From an uncultured bacterium (GTDB lineage Bacteria; Bdellovibrionota_C; UBA2361; CAKMMH01), in NCBI GenBank assembly GCA_927798255.1, contig CAKMMH010000068.1, forward strand, positions 1 through 8,777: 8,777 nt of DNA, given 5' to 3'. Shown here one piece after another: positions 1-7,715 of this stretch. Each line of letters begins with the position of its first letter. The stretch's first letter is position 1. Made by a program: the position numbers and the translations under genes. The notes beneath the pieces were generated by a model. It was not told the DNA's origin. It saw only the letters and a program-made list of their open reading frames with translations, and searched no databases.

Positions 1-1
1 A

Positions 2-982
2 GCAGGGGTTATCTGGTATGGAGGTAATAGTGTTATCAATGATTTAAAAAGCCAGGGTGAGTTTATCGCATTCTTAACTTCAGTTTTTTTAATGTACGAA
101 CCATTTAAAAAATTAAGTAAGTTAAGTACTAATATTCAACAAGGTTTAACAGGAGCTGATAGAATTTTTGAAATATTAGATGAAAAGCCAAAGATTCTTG
201 ATCCTATAACTCCAAAACCATTACCGACTACTAATAATATCGATTTTGAAAATATTACTTTCTGGTACGACACAGAAGAAAGTGCTGAAAATAAAGAAAT
301 AGCTCTAAAAAATATTAATTTGTCTATTAAAGAAGGACAAAAAATAGCTCTTGTTGGTTTATCAGGTGCCGGAAAATCTACTCTTGTTGATTTACTTCCA
401 AGGTTTATTGATCCTAAAGAAGGAAGAGTGCTAATAGGAGGTATTAATGTTAAAGATTTTACTTTAAAAGACTTACGTTCAAAAATTGCGATGGTAAGCC
501 AGCATACATTCCTATTTAATGATACAGTTTATAATAATATTCATTATGGTAATTTAAATGCCACAAAAGAAGATGTAGAAAATGCAGCTAAAACTGCTTT
601 TGCTTACAACTTTATAAATAAACTTCCTAATAAGTTTGATTCAATAGTAGGAGAGTCTGGTTTTGCTTTATCAGGAGGTGAAAGACAAAGAATTGCAATT
701 GCAAGAGCTGTGTTAAAAGATGCTCCAATATTAATTTTAGATGAAGCAACTGCTTCTTTAGATAACCAATCTGAAAGAGAAGTTCAAGAAGCTCTTGAGA
801 AACTTGCAAGTAATAGAACATGCATAGTAATAGCTCATAGATTATCTACAATTTTAAATTCTGATTTGATTGTTGTTATGAAAGGTGGACAAATTGTAGA
901 GACTGGGACTCATGAAGAGCTTCTTAAAAAAGCTGGTGAATATAAGAAATTATATGATTTACAATTTAAAGAAGATAAATAA
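2..982 (+). CDS. msbA: MsbA-type lipid A export ABC transporter, 3' part (5' end outside window)
   Basis: The reading frame is open from base 2, so this is the C-terminal 326 residues of a protein that is usually about 580 aa. The ATG at 92 is internal and not the start. The first ~60 visible residues match the last transmembrane helix and linker of type I exporters (FLMYEPFKKLSKLSTNIQQG, then RIFEILDEKP). The nucleotide-binding domain follows, complete: Walker A GLSGAGKS at visible residues 119-126, Q-loop VSQHTFLF, signature LSGGERQ at about 223-229, Walker B ILILDEAT, D-loop ASLD and H-loop VIAHRLST. Known role of the family: a homodimeric inner-membrane flippase that moves lipid A-core to the periplasmic leaflet using ATP. 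The specific MsbA call, rather than a generic multidrug exporter, rests on the DUF374, waaA and lpxK genes directly downstream. The gene ends 15 nt before the next one, which suggests an operon. Confidence 0.85.
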   Translation, partial: AGVIWYGGNSVINDLKSQGEFIAFLTSVFLMYEPFKKLSKLSTNIQQGLTGADRIFEILDEKPKILDPITPKPLPTTNNIDFENITFWYDTEESAENKEIALKNINLSIKEGQKIALVGLSGAGKSTLVDLLPRFIDPKEGRVLIGGINVKDFTLKDLRSKIAMVSQHTFLFNDTVYNNIHYGNLNATKEDVENAAKTAFAYNFINKLPNKFDSIVGESGFALSGGERQRIAIARAVLKDAPILILDEATASLDNQSEREVQEALEKLASNRTCIVIAHRLSTILNSDLIVVMKGGQIVETGTHEELLKKAGEYKKLYDLQFKEDK

Positions 983-997
983 AAAATAATTTTTCTT

Positions 998-1696
998 ATG
1001 AAAAACATTATTAATAAAATAAAATTTTTTATCAAAGTTTACGTTCTTGGGTTTATAGGTTTCATTGTTACGTATTTAATTAATAAAACTATCAGATGGG
1101 AAGTCATTTATGAAGATAATAATGTTAAAGAAAATTTTCCTAGAAGAGGCGTAGCTGCTTTTTGGCATGCTCATCAACTTGTAATGGCTCCAATAACAAA
1201 TAAAGCGTTTATAAAAAAAAATCATATAAAAGCTTATGTTCTTATTAGTAAACATTCTGATGGAAGACTAATTGCAAATGTTATGAAATATTATGGTCTT
1301 GGTTCAGTTGCTGGTTCGACAAGTACTAATGCAAAAGGTGCGAGCTTAACGCTTTTAAAAAAACTTGAGAATGATAACACGCTTATTGGTATTACTCCAG
1401 ATGGTCCAAAGGGGCCAAAAAACGTTGCAAAGTTAGGAGCTGTGCAGCTTGCTTCACTTTCTAATACACCTATAATTTTAATAGCGTATGATTTTAAAGA
1501 TAAATGGACATTTAATAGTTGGGATAAGATGTTTCTTCCAAAACCTTTTACAAAAGGTGTGCTTGTCATAGGAAAACTATTACATATTCCTCAAAATTTA
1601 ACAGATGAACAAAAAGAAATTGAAAGAAAAAGATTTGAAGATGAGTTAAATAAAATTTGTGATATAGCAACAAAAAAGATAGGTACATATGAATAA
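998..1696 (+). CDS. DUF374 / lysophospholipid acyltransferase-family protein, probable lipid A acyltransferase
   Basis: This 232-aa protein matches the DUF374 (COG2121) family, a branch of the lysophospholipid acyltransferase superfamily. A hydrophobic N-terminal segment (about residues 13-28) probably anchors it to the inner membrane. Family motifs appear in order: FWHAHQL (55-61), ISKHSDG (83-89), GSTSTNAKGA (106-115), ITPDGPKGP (132-140) and SWDKMFLPKPF (174-184). FWH takes the place of the catalytic HxxxxD-type motif seen in related acyltransferases. The family is poorly characterised. Its recurrent place next to waaA and lpxK suggests a late acyl transfer to lipid A, but the reaction is inferred. 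The ATG at 998 has no clear Shine-Dalgarno sequence; 15 nt separate it from msbA, so translation may be coupled. The 3' end overlaps waaA by 8 nt. Confidence 0.85.
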   Translation: MKNIINKIKFFIKVYVLGFIGFIVTYLINKTIRWEVIYEDNNVKENFPRRGVAAFWHAHQLVMAPITNKAFIKKNHIKAYVLISKHSDGRLIANVMKYYGLGSVAGSTSTNAKGASLTLLKKLENDNTLIGITPDGPKGPKNVAKLGAVQLASLSNTPIILIAYDFKDKWTFNSWDKMFLPKPFTKGVLVIGKLLHIPQNLTDEQKEIERKRFEDELNKICDIATKKIGTYE

Positions 1697-2936
1697 TGTA
1701 TTATTTTTAATTTACAACATATTAACATTTGTTTTATCATTTTTAGTTTCACCTTTATTTTTGTTAAAAGAAAGAGGAAGAAGGAATTTCTTGGAGCGAT
1801 TCGGATCTTGGAAAATTAAAAATGACAAGTATATATGGTTTCATGGTGCTTCTATCGGAGAAATAAAAGGGGTTCTTCCAGTTTTAAAGAAAATAAAAGA
1901 GAAAGGTGAACAAAAAATTTTAGTTACTTCAACTTCGCCAACTGGGCTTGATGTCGCAAAGGATATTGCAGATGAATGGCATTTACTTCCATTTGATTCA
2001 AGCTTTTTTTACAAAAGATTGTCAAAAAGATTTACCCCAACAAAAATTATAATTACCGAAACAGAAATCTGGCCGTCATTTATTAATTATTTTTCAAATA
2101 ATAATATCGATATGTATAAGATAAATGCCATTATTTCTGATATGACGATAAAAAGATACAAGATGTTTAAGTTTTTCATTGCTCCACTTTTAAATTCTTT
2201 TAAAAAGATTATGGTTCAAACGAATAAAGAATTAGAACATTTTAAAAGTGTTGGTGTAAAAGAAGATAAATTAATTGTTGCAGGAAACTCAAAATATGAA
2301 ATAACTTTAAAGGTAAATAGTGAATATGAAGCTTTAGAAATTTATAAAACTTACTTTCCAGATGAAAATATAAATAAAGTTATCACTCTTGCAAGTATTC
2401 GCCCAAATGAAGAAAAAATGCTTTTTCCTGCTTTAAAAGAACTTTGTGATAATAATAATGATATAGGGCTTATTATTGCACCTCGTCATAAAGAAAAGTT
2501 TTCTTATTTTGGAGATAAATTAAATGAATATGGATTTAACTTTACAAAATGGACTGAAAATAAAGGAGGAAAAAAAGGATACAAAGTAGTTTTGCTTGAT
2601 ACTTATGGGGAGCTTGAGAAGACATTTTCTTTTTCAAATTTAGTTTTTATCGGAGCCAGCATAGAAAATATAGGAGGACACAACCCACTTGAAGCTATGG
2701 TTTATGGTGCGTATGTTTTTATGGGGGAACATTATCAGAATTATGAAGAAATTATTAATACATTACTTGAAAAAGAATATGTATCAATTGTAAGAGAAGA
2801 AAAAGATTTAGAAGATTTGTTGGTAGTTTTACAAAACTTTCCTGATTTATTAAAAGAAAAAGGCAAAAAAGCAAAGGAATATGCATATAGTCTTTGCGGA
2901 GCAACAAAAATTATATTAAATGAAATAGGAATGTAA
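1689..2936 (+). CDS. waaA: 3-deoxy-D-manno-octulosonic acid (Kdo) transferase
   Basis: This 415-aa protein has the usual length of WaaA/KdtA, the GT30 enzyme that transfers Kdo from CMP-Kdo to tetraacyl lipid A precursor on the cytoplasmic face of the inner membrane. An N-terminal hydrophobic anchor (residues 4-26) is followed by GRRNFLERFG (30-39) and the glycine-rich loop HGASIGE (52-58), whose Glu58 aligns with the family's catalytic base. Other motifs are TSTSPTG (80-86), TETEIWPSF (123-131), GNSKYE (199-204), APRHKEKF (264-271) and GASIENIGGHNPLEAM (322-337), the last shaping the CMP-Kdo site. The usual NAR-I/L-S motif reads NAIIS (146-150), so the arginine is replaced. Whether the enzyme adds one, two or more Kdo residues cannot be read from the sequence. 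The ATG overlaps the end of the DUF374 gene by 8 nt, and GATAGG lies just upstream as a modest ribosome binding site. Five nt separate its stop from the lpxK start. Confidence 0.95.
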   Translation: MNNVLFLIYNILTFVLSFLVSPLFLLKERGRRNFLERFGSWKIKNDKYIWFHGASIGEIKGVLPVLKKIKEKGEQKILVTSTSPTGLDVAKDIADEWHLLPFDSSFFYKRLSKRFTPTKIIITETEIWPSFINYFSNNNIDMYKINAIISDMTIKRYKMFKFFIAPLLNSFKKIMVQTNKELEHFKSVGVKEDKLIVAGNSKYEITLKVNSEYEALEIYKTYFPDENINKVITLASIRPNEEKMLFPALKELCDNNNDIGLIIAPRHKEKFSYFGDKLNEYGFNFTKWTENKGGKKGYKVVLLDTYGELEKTFSFSNLVFIGASIENIGGHNPLEAMVYGAYVFMGEHYQNYEEIINTLLEKEYVSIVREEKDLEDLLVVLQNFPDLLKEKGKKAKEYAYSLCGATKIILNEIGM

Positions 2937-2941
2937 TCATT

Positions 2942-3979
2942 TTGAAATTTTTACAATTTTTATTAATACCATTTGAATATTTGTATTACGTTGTAACTTC
3001 AATTAGAAATTACCTTTATGATAAAAATATTTTTAAATCAAAAAGATTTGAAGGAATAAAAGTCGTAAGTGTAGGAAATATTTCAGTTGGTGGAAGTGGA
3101 AAAACACCTCTTACTATATATCTTGCAAAAAGGTTAATCGAAAATGGAAAAAATGTTGCGGTTGTTTCAAGAGGATACAAGTCAAAAATCAAAAAGGGAG
3201 TTCATGAAATAAAAGAAGGAGATTCTTCATCTTTAGTAGGTGATGAACCTTATATGATTTATAAGAATTTAAATTCTAATAATCTTAAGTGTAAAGTTAT
3301 AGTATCGCCAAAAAGAACAAAAGGAATAGGCTATATAAAGGATAATTATAAAGATGTTGATACTGTTATTTTAGATGACGGCATGCAACATAGGTTCGTG
3401 TATAGAGATGTAGATATACTTTGTATAGATGTAGGGAGCAAAAAAGCGAGAGAGGATTTCTTATCTAACAGGTTACTTCCAAGAGGATTTTTAAGAGAAA
3501 GCGTAAAACAGGGTTTAAAAAGAACTGATATTGCTGTGTTAAATTATAGAAGTCCATACAAAGATGATATATGTTCAAAAAATGATATAGAAAAAATAAA
3601 AAAATTAATCCCAGTAAATATTCCAATTAGTAAATGTTTTATAAATGATATCTCGTTTTTTAATTATAAATATGAACCAGTAGATGTGAAGAAAAATATA
3701 ATAGTATTTTGTGCAATTGCAAAGCCTATTAATTTTTTTAACACACTAGAAAGTTTTAGGCACAGTATTGTTAAAAAGTACATATTTTCAGATCATCAGG
3801 CTATAAGTAATAAAAAATTAGAGCAAATTTTTAATGAAGCTAAAACAAAAAATTTAAATATTGTTTGCACCGAGAAAGATTTTGTTAAGTTAAGTGATAA
3901 GTGGCAAAAAGAGTGCTTTTTTGCTAAAATAAATATATGTTTTGATGATGAAAATATTTTAAAAATTTTTCTAATTTAA
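2942..3979 (+). CDS. lpxK: Tetraacyldisaccharide 4'-kinase
   Basis: This 345-aa protein is slightly longer than the roughly 330 aa usual for LpxK, which uses ATP to phosphorylate the 4' position of the lipid A disaccharide precursor at the inner membrane. The N-terminal 20 residues are hydrophobic and suit monotopic membrane attachment. The P-loop is GNISVGGSGKTPLT (45-58). SRGYK (76-80), VGDEP (99-103), DDGMQHRFVYRDVDIL (145-160), NRLLPRGFLRE (176-186), FCAIAKP (256-262), FSDHQ (282-286) and CTEKDFVKL (309-317) all match family blocks. Asp101 and His285 sit where the family's catalytic Asp/His pair is expected. The start codon is TTG at 2942: no ATG lies in frame before the P-loop, and TAGGA at 2926-2930 can serve as ribosome binding site, about 11 nt away. 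It lies 5 nt after waaA, in the same operon. Confidence 0.95.
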   Translation: MKFLQFLLIPFEYLYYVVTSIRNYLYDKNIFKSKRFEGIKVVSVGNISVGGSGKTPLTIYLAKRLIENGKNVAVVSRGYKSKIKKGVHEIKEGDSSSLVGDEPYMIYKNLNSNNLKCKVIVSPKRTKGIGYIKDNYKDVDTVILDDGMQHRFVYRDVDILCIDVGSKKAREDFLSNRLLPRGFLRESVKQGLKRTDIAVLNYRSPYKDDICSKNDIEKIKKLIPVNIPISKCFINDISFFNYKYEPVDVKKNIIVFCAIAKPINFFNTLESFRHSIVKKYIFSDHQAISNKKLEQIFNEAKTKNLNIVCTEKDFVKLSDKWQKECFFAKINICFDDENILKIFLI

Positions 3980-4006
3980 TAATTATTTAATTTATTTGGA
4001 GCACAT

Positions 4007-4732
4007 ATGAAAAAATTCTTGTTATTTTTATTGGTGTTAATAGTAACCTTTATGGGGTTTGGATATTATCAATATAATAAGGTTATAGAAAAAGTATTAT
4101 TTTATTCGCAAGATTCAGCAAAAGAAATTTCTAAAATTAAAATAACCGAAGATACTATGCTTGAAACAAGGAAAAAACTTGCAGATACTTGGAAAAATTT
4201 TGAAAATGGTACACAAGATATTGATCTTATACTAACGGGTGAAGAGGTTAATGTATTTGTTAAAGATATTGATGAAAATATTAAATTAACAAAGTATATC
4301 TATTTAAAAGCTTCCGATTCAAAAATTATTAGTGAATTTTCTATCCCTCTTGAAAAAGCTCCCTTTTTATCAAATAAAAAATTTAAAAGTAAATATTTAA
4401 ATGGCGAGGGTAGTTTTGAAGTTAAATATAATAAGGATAACCCAAGTGTTATGAAAGTTAAAATTAATAATATTAAAATTGGTGATAAAGATATAAATGA
4501 GGTTTCTAAAGATTTTAATGATTTAGATTTAACCTCTGCATTTAAAAAAGACAAAAATTTGGAAGCTGCATTTAATAATATTGATTCTATATATCTAGAA
4601 GAAGATAAATTAATTATTAAACCAAAAGTAAAAGAATCTGCTAATCCTAGTGAAAATAATGATACTGCTAATGGCAGTGAAAATGAAAAGAATGGTGAAG
4701 AATCTTTAAATGAAGTTTTAAAAGATATCTAA
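4007..4732 (+). CDS. Hypothetical membrane-anchored or secreted protein
   Basis: I do not recognise a named family. The 241-aa product starts MKKFLLFLLV and has one hydrophobic stretch (about residues 3-21) with no lipobox cysteine. It is therefore an uncleaved N-terminal anchor or a signal peptide, with the rest outside the cytoplasm. Residues 75-160 look like a compact beta-rich domain, with LTGEEVNVFV (76-85), SEFSIPLEK (109-117), KYLNGEGSFEVKY (129-141) and VKINNIKIGDKDIN (151-164). This pattern resembles uncharacterised exported proteins of diderm bacteria in which an LTxxEVN segment precedes alternating strands. The tail (about 208-241) is a low-complexity run of Ser, Asn, Glu and Lys. 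The start is well supported by GGAG at 3998-4001, 5 nt before the ATG. It lies 27 nt after lpxK and probably ends that transcript, so a role at the envelope is possible but unproven. Confidence 0.75.
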   Translation: MKKFLLFLLVLIVTFMGFGYYQYNKVIEKVLFYSQDSAKEISKIKITEDTMLETRKKLADTWKNFENGTQDIDLILTGEEVNVFVKDIDENIKLTKYIYLKASDSKIISEFSIPLEKAPFLSNKKFKSKYLNGEGSFEVKYNKDNPSVMKVKINNIKIGDKDINEVSKDFNDLDLTSAFKKDKNLEAAFNNIDSIYLEEDKLIIKPKVKESANPSENNDTANGSENEKNGEESLNEVLKDI

Positions 4733-4756
4733 GATTTAGTAGGTTTTTAAATTTTG

Positions 4757-4793
4757 TATTTTTAGCATGCCTTTCAAGCGTGTTTTAAAAATA
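4757..4793 (+). terminator. Possible hairpin terminator between the lipid A and sulfate operons
   Basis: In the 99-nt AT-rich gap after 4732, AGCATGC (4764-4770) can pair with GCGTGTT (4778-4784) using two G-U pairs, around the loop CTTTCAA. The stem can extend by TATTTTT (4757-4763) pairing with AAAAATA (4787-4793) across a 2-nt bulge. T-rich sequence follows but there is no clean T-run directly after the stem, so termination is only plausible. Its position fits the boundary between two functionally different operons. A promoter for sbp should lie in the AT-rich stretch that follows, but I could not pick convincing -35 and -10 boxes. Confidence 0.35.
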
Positions 4794-4831
4794 TTTATTT
4801 TAATATTTTTTAATTTGTTTAAAAGGTTAAT

Positions 4832-5833
4832 ATGAAAAAAGTAATATTTCATACATTAATTGTCCTAGGTTTGTCTTTTGTAAATTCAAGCTTTGCAAAA
4901 GATAGAGAAATCTTAAATGTTTCTTATGACCCAACAAGAGAGTTATATAAAGCCTTTAATGAAGAATTTATTAAATATTGGGAAAAAGAGAAGGGGGAAA
5001 AAATTATAGTAAATCAATCTCACGCTGGTTCTGGAAAACAAGCAAGAGCTGTAATTGATGGATTAGAAGCTGATGTAGTAACTTTAGCACTAGCTCAAGA
5101 TGTTGGTGAAATTGCAAAGCAAGCAAAGCTTATGCCTCTTGATTGGCAAAAAAGATTAAAAGATAACTCAACTCCTTACACATCAACTATTGTTTTCTTA
5201 GTTAGAAAAGGAAATCCAAAAGGAATTAAAGACTGGGACGATCTTGTAAAAGATGGTGTTTCTGTTATTACTCCAAATCCTAAAACTTCAGGTGGCGCTA
5301 AGTGGAATTATCTTGCAGCTTGGGGATTTGCTCTTAAAAAATATGGAAACTCTGAAGAAAAAGCAAAAGAGTTTGTAAGAAAGCTATTTAAAAATGTACC
5401 AGTATTAGATACTGGAGCTCGTGGTTCAACTATTACTTTTGCCCAGCGTGGTTTAGGTGATGTACTTGTTACATGGGAAAATGAAGCGTTCTTAGCTTTA
5501 AAGGAAGGTGGAGAGAGAACTTTTGAAATAGTTACTCCTTCAATTAGCATTTTAGCAGAACCAACAGTAAGTCTTGTAGATAAGAATGTAGAAAAACACA
5601 AAACAAAAGATATTGCTGAAAGTTATTTAAATTTCTTATACACAGAGGTAGGTCAAGATATTGCTGCTAAGTGGTATTATCGTCCTCGTATGGAATCTGT
5701 ACAAAAGAAGTATGAATCTCAATTTCCAAAATTAAATTTAATAACTATTGATGATGAAATGTTTGGTGGTTGGGATAAAGTACAAGAAAAACATTTTAGA
5801 GAAGGCGGTATTTTTGATGAGTTTTATAAGTAA
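4832..5833 (+). CDS. sbp: Sulfate ABC transporter, periplasmic substrate-binding protein
   Basis: This 333-aa precursor belongs to the Sbp/CysP family that captures sulfate (or thiosulfate) in the periplasm and delivers it to the CysTW permease. A typical signal peptide has KK at 2-3, a hydrophobic core and probable cleavage after SSFA at residue 22. Diagnostic blocks include [11 protein letters not shown] (29-39), [20 protein letters not shown] (62-81), [19 protein letters not shown] (147-165), [18 protein letters not shown] (193-210), VTWENEA (213-219), YRPR (283-286) and [12 protein letters not shown] (311-322). All the usual ligand-loop regions are present, so it looks functional. Sulfate versus thiosulfate cannot be decided from the sequence. 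AAAGG at 4822-4826 lies 5 nt before the ATG, and this gene probably opens the operon. It overlaps the start of cysT by 17 nt. Confidence 0.95.
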   Translation: MKKVIFHTLIVLGLSFVNSSFAKDREILNVSYDPTRELYKAFNEEFIKYWEKEKGEKIIVNQSHAGSGKQARAVIDGLEADVVTLALAQDVGEIAKQAKLMPLDWQKRLKDNSTPYTSTIVFLVRKGNPKGIKDWDDLVKDGVSVITPNPKTSGGAKWNYLAAWGFALKKYGNSEEKAKEFVRKLFKNVPVLDTGARGSTITFAQRGLGDVLVTWENEAFLALKEGGERTFEIVTPSISILAEPTVSLVDKNVEKHKTKDIAESYLNFLYTEVGQDIAAKWYYRPRMESVQKKYESQFPKLNLITIDDEMFGGWDKVQEKHFREGGIFDEFYK

Positions 5834-6686
5834 GAAAAAAACTGCAATACCAGGCTTTGGGCTAACAATGGGAATAACTATTTTAGCTCTTAGCCTTTTA
5901 GTCTTACTTCCTCTTTCAATGCTTGTAATAAAGGGGGCATCTCTTTCTTTTTCAAAATTTATAGAAATAATTACATCACAGAGGGCTATAGCGTCTTATA
6001 AGCTTAGTTTTGGGGCTTCTTTTATTGCTGCATTTGTAAATGTAGTTTTTGGAACACTTGTTGCGTGGGTACTTGTTAGATATAAATTTCCTTTTAAAAG
6101 AGTAGTTGATGCACTTGTAGATCTTCCTTTTGCACTTCCTACGGCGGTTGCCGGTATTACGCTTACTTCATTATACTCGGTACCTGTTTTTGCAGATAAT
6201 ATTGCTTGGTATAATGGATATTTTGGAGTATTGCTAGATAAAATTGGAATAAAGGTAGCGTTTACTCCTCTTGGTGTAATTGTTGCACTTATTTTTATTG
6301 GGCTTCCATTTGTAGTAAGAAGTGTGCAGCCAGTTTTGCAAGATTTAGAGCCTGAACTTGAGGAAGCTTCTCTTTGTATGGGGGCAAGTAGAGCAAGAAC
6401 ATTTTTTAAAGTGATACTTCCAAATTTAATTCCTGCAATTTTATCAGGATTTTCTCTTGCATTTGCAAGAGCACTTGGGGAGTATGGTTCGGTTGTTTTT
6501 ATTTCAGGCAATATGCCAATGAAAACAGAAATTATTCCACTTTTAATTATGACAAGACTTGAGCAGTATGATTATTTAGGCGCAACAGCGTTTGCGATAG
6601 TGATGCTTGCTGTGTCATTTACATTAATGCTTCTAGTTAATTTTATAAGCTTTTGGTCTAGTAACAAATACAAAAGTTATAATTAA
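5817..6686 (+). CDS. cysT: Sulfate ABC transporter permease subunit CysT (CysU)
   Basis: This is an inner-membrane permease of 289 aa, close to the usual ~277 aa. It pairs with CysW to form the sulfate channel energised by CysA. Five or more hydrophobic segments are visible (for example 18-37, 66-87, 102-122, 150-165 and 255-278). The cytoplasmic coupling loop (EAA motif) reads [16 protein letters not shown] (182-197) and ends in KVILPNL, the contact for the ATPase. [18 protein letters not shown] (217-234) is characteristic of the sulfate/molybdate permease group. I chose the ATG at 5817. An ATG at 5748 in the same frame would force an 86-nt overlap with sbp and add a charged leader that does not look like the family. 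From 5817 the product begins MSFISKKK and overlaps sbp by 17 nt, consistent with translational coupling. GAAGG at 5801-5805 is a possible ribosome binding site. Confidence 0.93.
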   Translation: MSFISKKKTAIPGFGLTMGITILALSLLVLLPLSMLVIKGASLSFSKFIEIITSQRAIASYKLSFGASFIAAFVNVVFGTLVAWVLVRYKFPFKRVVDALVDLPFALPTAVAGITLTSLYSVPVFADNIAWYNGYFGVLLDKIGIKVAFTPLGVIVALIFIGLPFVVRSVQPVLQDLEPELEEASLCMGASRARTFFKVILPNLIPAILSGFSLAFARALGEYGSVVFISGNMPMKTEIIPLLIMTRLEQYDYLGATAFAIVMLAVSFTLMLLVNFISFWSSNKYKSYN

Positions 6687-6715
6687 AATAGGTTTAGAAG
6701 ATGAAAAAAATATTC

Positions 6716-6785
6716 CGCAAGGGATATAACAAAGGTTGCGTAGCAACCAGCGCTATCACCAAACACCGAACCCAGTTAGGGGTTC
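6716..6785. repeat. GC-rich intergenic repeat, copy A (cysT/cysW junction)
   Basis: This stretch inside the 130-nt gap between cysT and cysW is richer in G and C than its surroundings. It forms two perfect hairpins: GGTTGC (6734-6739) with GCAACC (6743-6748) around GTA, and GAACCC (6768-6773) with GGGTTC (6780-6785) around AGTTAG. It shares words in the same order with the element at 7756-7817: GGTTGCG at 6734, ACACCGAACCC at 6763-6773 and GTTAGGGG at 6775-6782. I infer a diverged copy of a dispersed repeat. No T-run follows the second hairpin, so it does not look like a terminator. The frame of cysW stays open through it, but it does not resemble permease sequence. Confidence 0.6.
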
Positions 6786-6816
6786 AATAATAAATGATTT
6801 GATATATAGATACATT

Positions 6817-7653
6817 ATGGGTAAAAACCTTGAAGAAAAAAATATAAGTTTACTTTTAAGATTAGGAAGGTTAAGTCTAATCTTAATTGCACTTTTGTTT
6901 TTAATTTTATTTTTATTTGTTCCACTTGTTGCTGTGTTTGCAGGAGCATTTGAAAAAGGATGGGATACTTATTTAAAAGCGATAACAGAACCTGATGTTA
7001 TGGCATCTATAAAGCTTACGCTTTTAGTTGCCTTAATCGTAGTTCCTATAAATGTTGTATTTGGACTTATTTCTTCTTGGCTTATTACAAGATTTAAATT
7101 TAGAGGAAAGGGGCTTTTACTTACAATATTAGAAATTCCTCTTGCAGTTTCTCCTGTAATTGCTGGTATGGTGTTTATTTTGCTTTATGGAAGTCGAGGG
7201 CTTTTTGCACCACTTCTTGAATATTTAGATTTAAAAATTGTTTTTGCATTTCCAGGAATTGTTCTTGCAACGATTTTTGTTACGATGCCTTATGTTGCAA
7301 GGGAGCTTATTCCTGTTATGGAAGAAAGAGGAGTTTCTGAGGAAGAGGCTTCGCTTTCAATGGGAGCATCTGGTTTTAGGACATTTTGGTCGGTAACGAT
7401 TCCGAATATAAAATGGGGGCTTTTATATGGAATAATTTTATGTAATGCAAGAGCTATGGGGGAGTTTGGTGCAGTGTCAGTAGTTTCTGGTCATATAAGA
7501 GGAGTGACTAACACGATGCCACTTCAAGTTGAGGTGCTTTATAATGAGTATAATTTTACTTCTGCGTTTGCAGTATCAAGTTTACTTGCGATGCTTGCAT
7601 TGCTAACACTTATTTTGAAGAGTATTTTGGAATGGAAGTGTAACAAAGAGTAA
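6817..7653 (+). CDS. cysW: Sulfate ABC transporter permease subunit CysW
   Basis: This 278-aa protein is the second permease subunit, partner of CysT in the inner membrane. Hydrophobic segments lie at about 18-44, 66-90, 100-123, 142-160, 200-212 and 248-268. The coupling loop is EEEASLSMGASGFRTFW (175-191) followed by SVTIPNI. NARAMGEFGAVSVVSGHIRG (210-229) is the block typical of CysW, matching the ALGEYG block of CysT. The frame opens further upstream, to a TTG at 6736, but those 27 residues are translation of the GC-rich repeat. The ATG at 6817 gives the usual family N-terminus (MGKNLEEK, then a hydrophobic helix). A TTG at 6799 is also in frame. No Shine-Dalgarno sequence is evident before either, so initiation may depend on upstream translation. 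Confidence 0.92.
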   Translation: MGKNLEEKNISLLLRLGRLSLILIALLFLILFLFVPLVAVFAGAFEKGWDTYLKAITEPDVMASIKLTLLVALIVVPINVVFGLISSWLITRFKFRGKGLLLTILEIPLAVSPVIAGMVFILLYGSRGLFAPLLEYLDLKIVFAFPGIVLATIFVTMPYVARELIPVMEERGVSEEEASLSMGASGFRTFWSVTIPNIKWGLLYGIILCNARAMGEFGAVSVVSGHIRGVTNTMPLQVEVLYNEYNFTSAFAVSSLLAMLALLTLILKSILEWKCNKE

Positions 7654-7681
7654 ATGATAACTTCACTTTTTATTTTTACGA

Positions 7682-7700
7682 TTACACCCAAAAGGTGTAA
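7682..7700 (+). other. Perfect hairpin after cysW
   Basis: TTACACC (7682-7688) pairs perfectly with GGTGTAA (7694-7700) around the 5-nt loop CAAAA, 29 nt after the cysW stop. The next bases are CACATAACG, with no T-run, so a Rho-independent terminator is unlikely. A transcript-processing or stability structure within the cys operon, or the outer part of the adjacent repeat element, are the likeliest readings. Confidence 0.5.
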
Positions 7701-7715
7701 CACATAACGAAACGA

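Noticed and set aside
627..821. 64-codon open frame on the minus strand
   Set aside because: It is antisense to the MsbA signature and Walker B region, and is Leu/Gln-rich as expected of a shadow frame.
1291..1569. 92-codon open frame on the minus strand
   Set aside because: It is antisense to the most conserved part of the DUF374 gene and has no recognisable motif or ribosome binding site.
4300..4554. 84-codon open frame on the minus strand
   Set aside because: It is antisense to the hypothetical gene 4007-4732, which has a better start and domain-like sequence.
5308..5601. 97-codon open frame on the minus strand
   Set aside because: It is the shadow of conserved sbp blocks on the other strand.
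5996..6511. 171-codon open frame on the minus strand
   Set aside because: It lies wholly within cysT, antisense to conserved permease motifs, and its product is low-complexity Ser/Thr/Pro-rich with no recognisable domain.
6768..6785. Rho-independent terminator after cysT
   Set aside because: The stem is only 6 bp and is followed by AATAATAAATG rather than a T-run, and cysW must be expressed with cysT.
7654..7707. 17-codon open frame directly after cysW
   Set aside because: It is too short, has no ribosome binding site of its own, and covers the 7682-7700 hairpin; likely chance.
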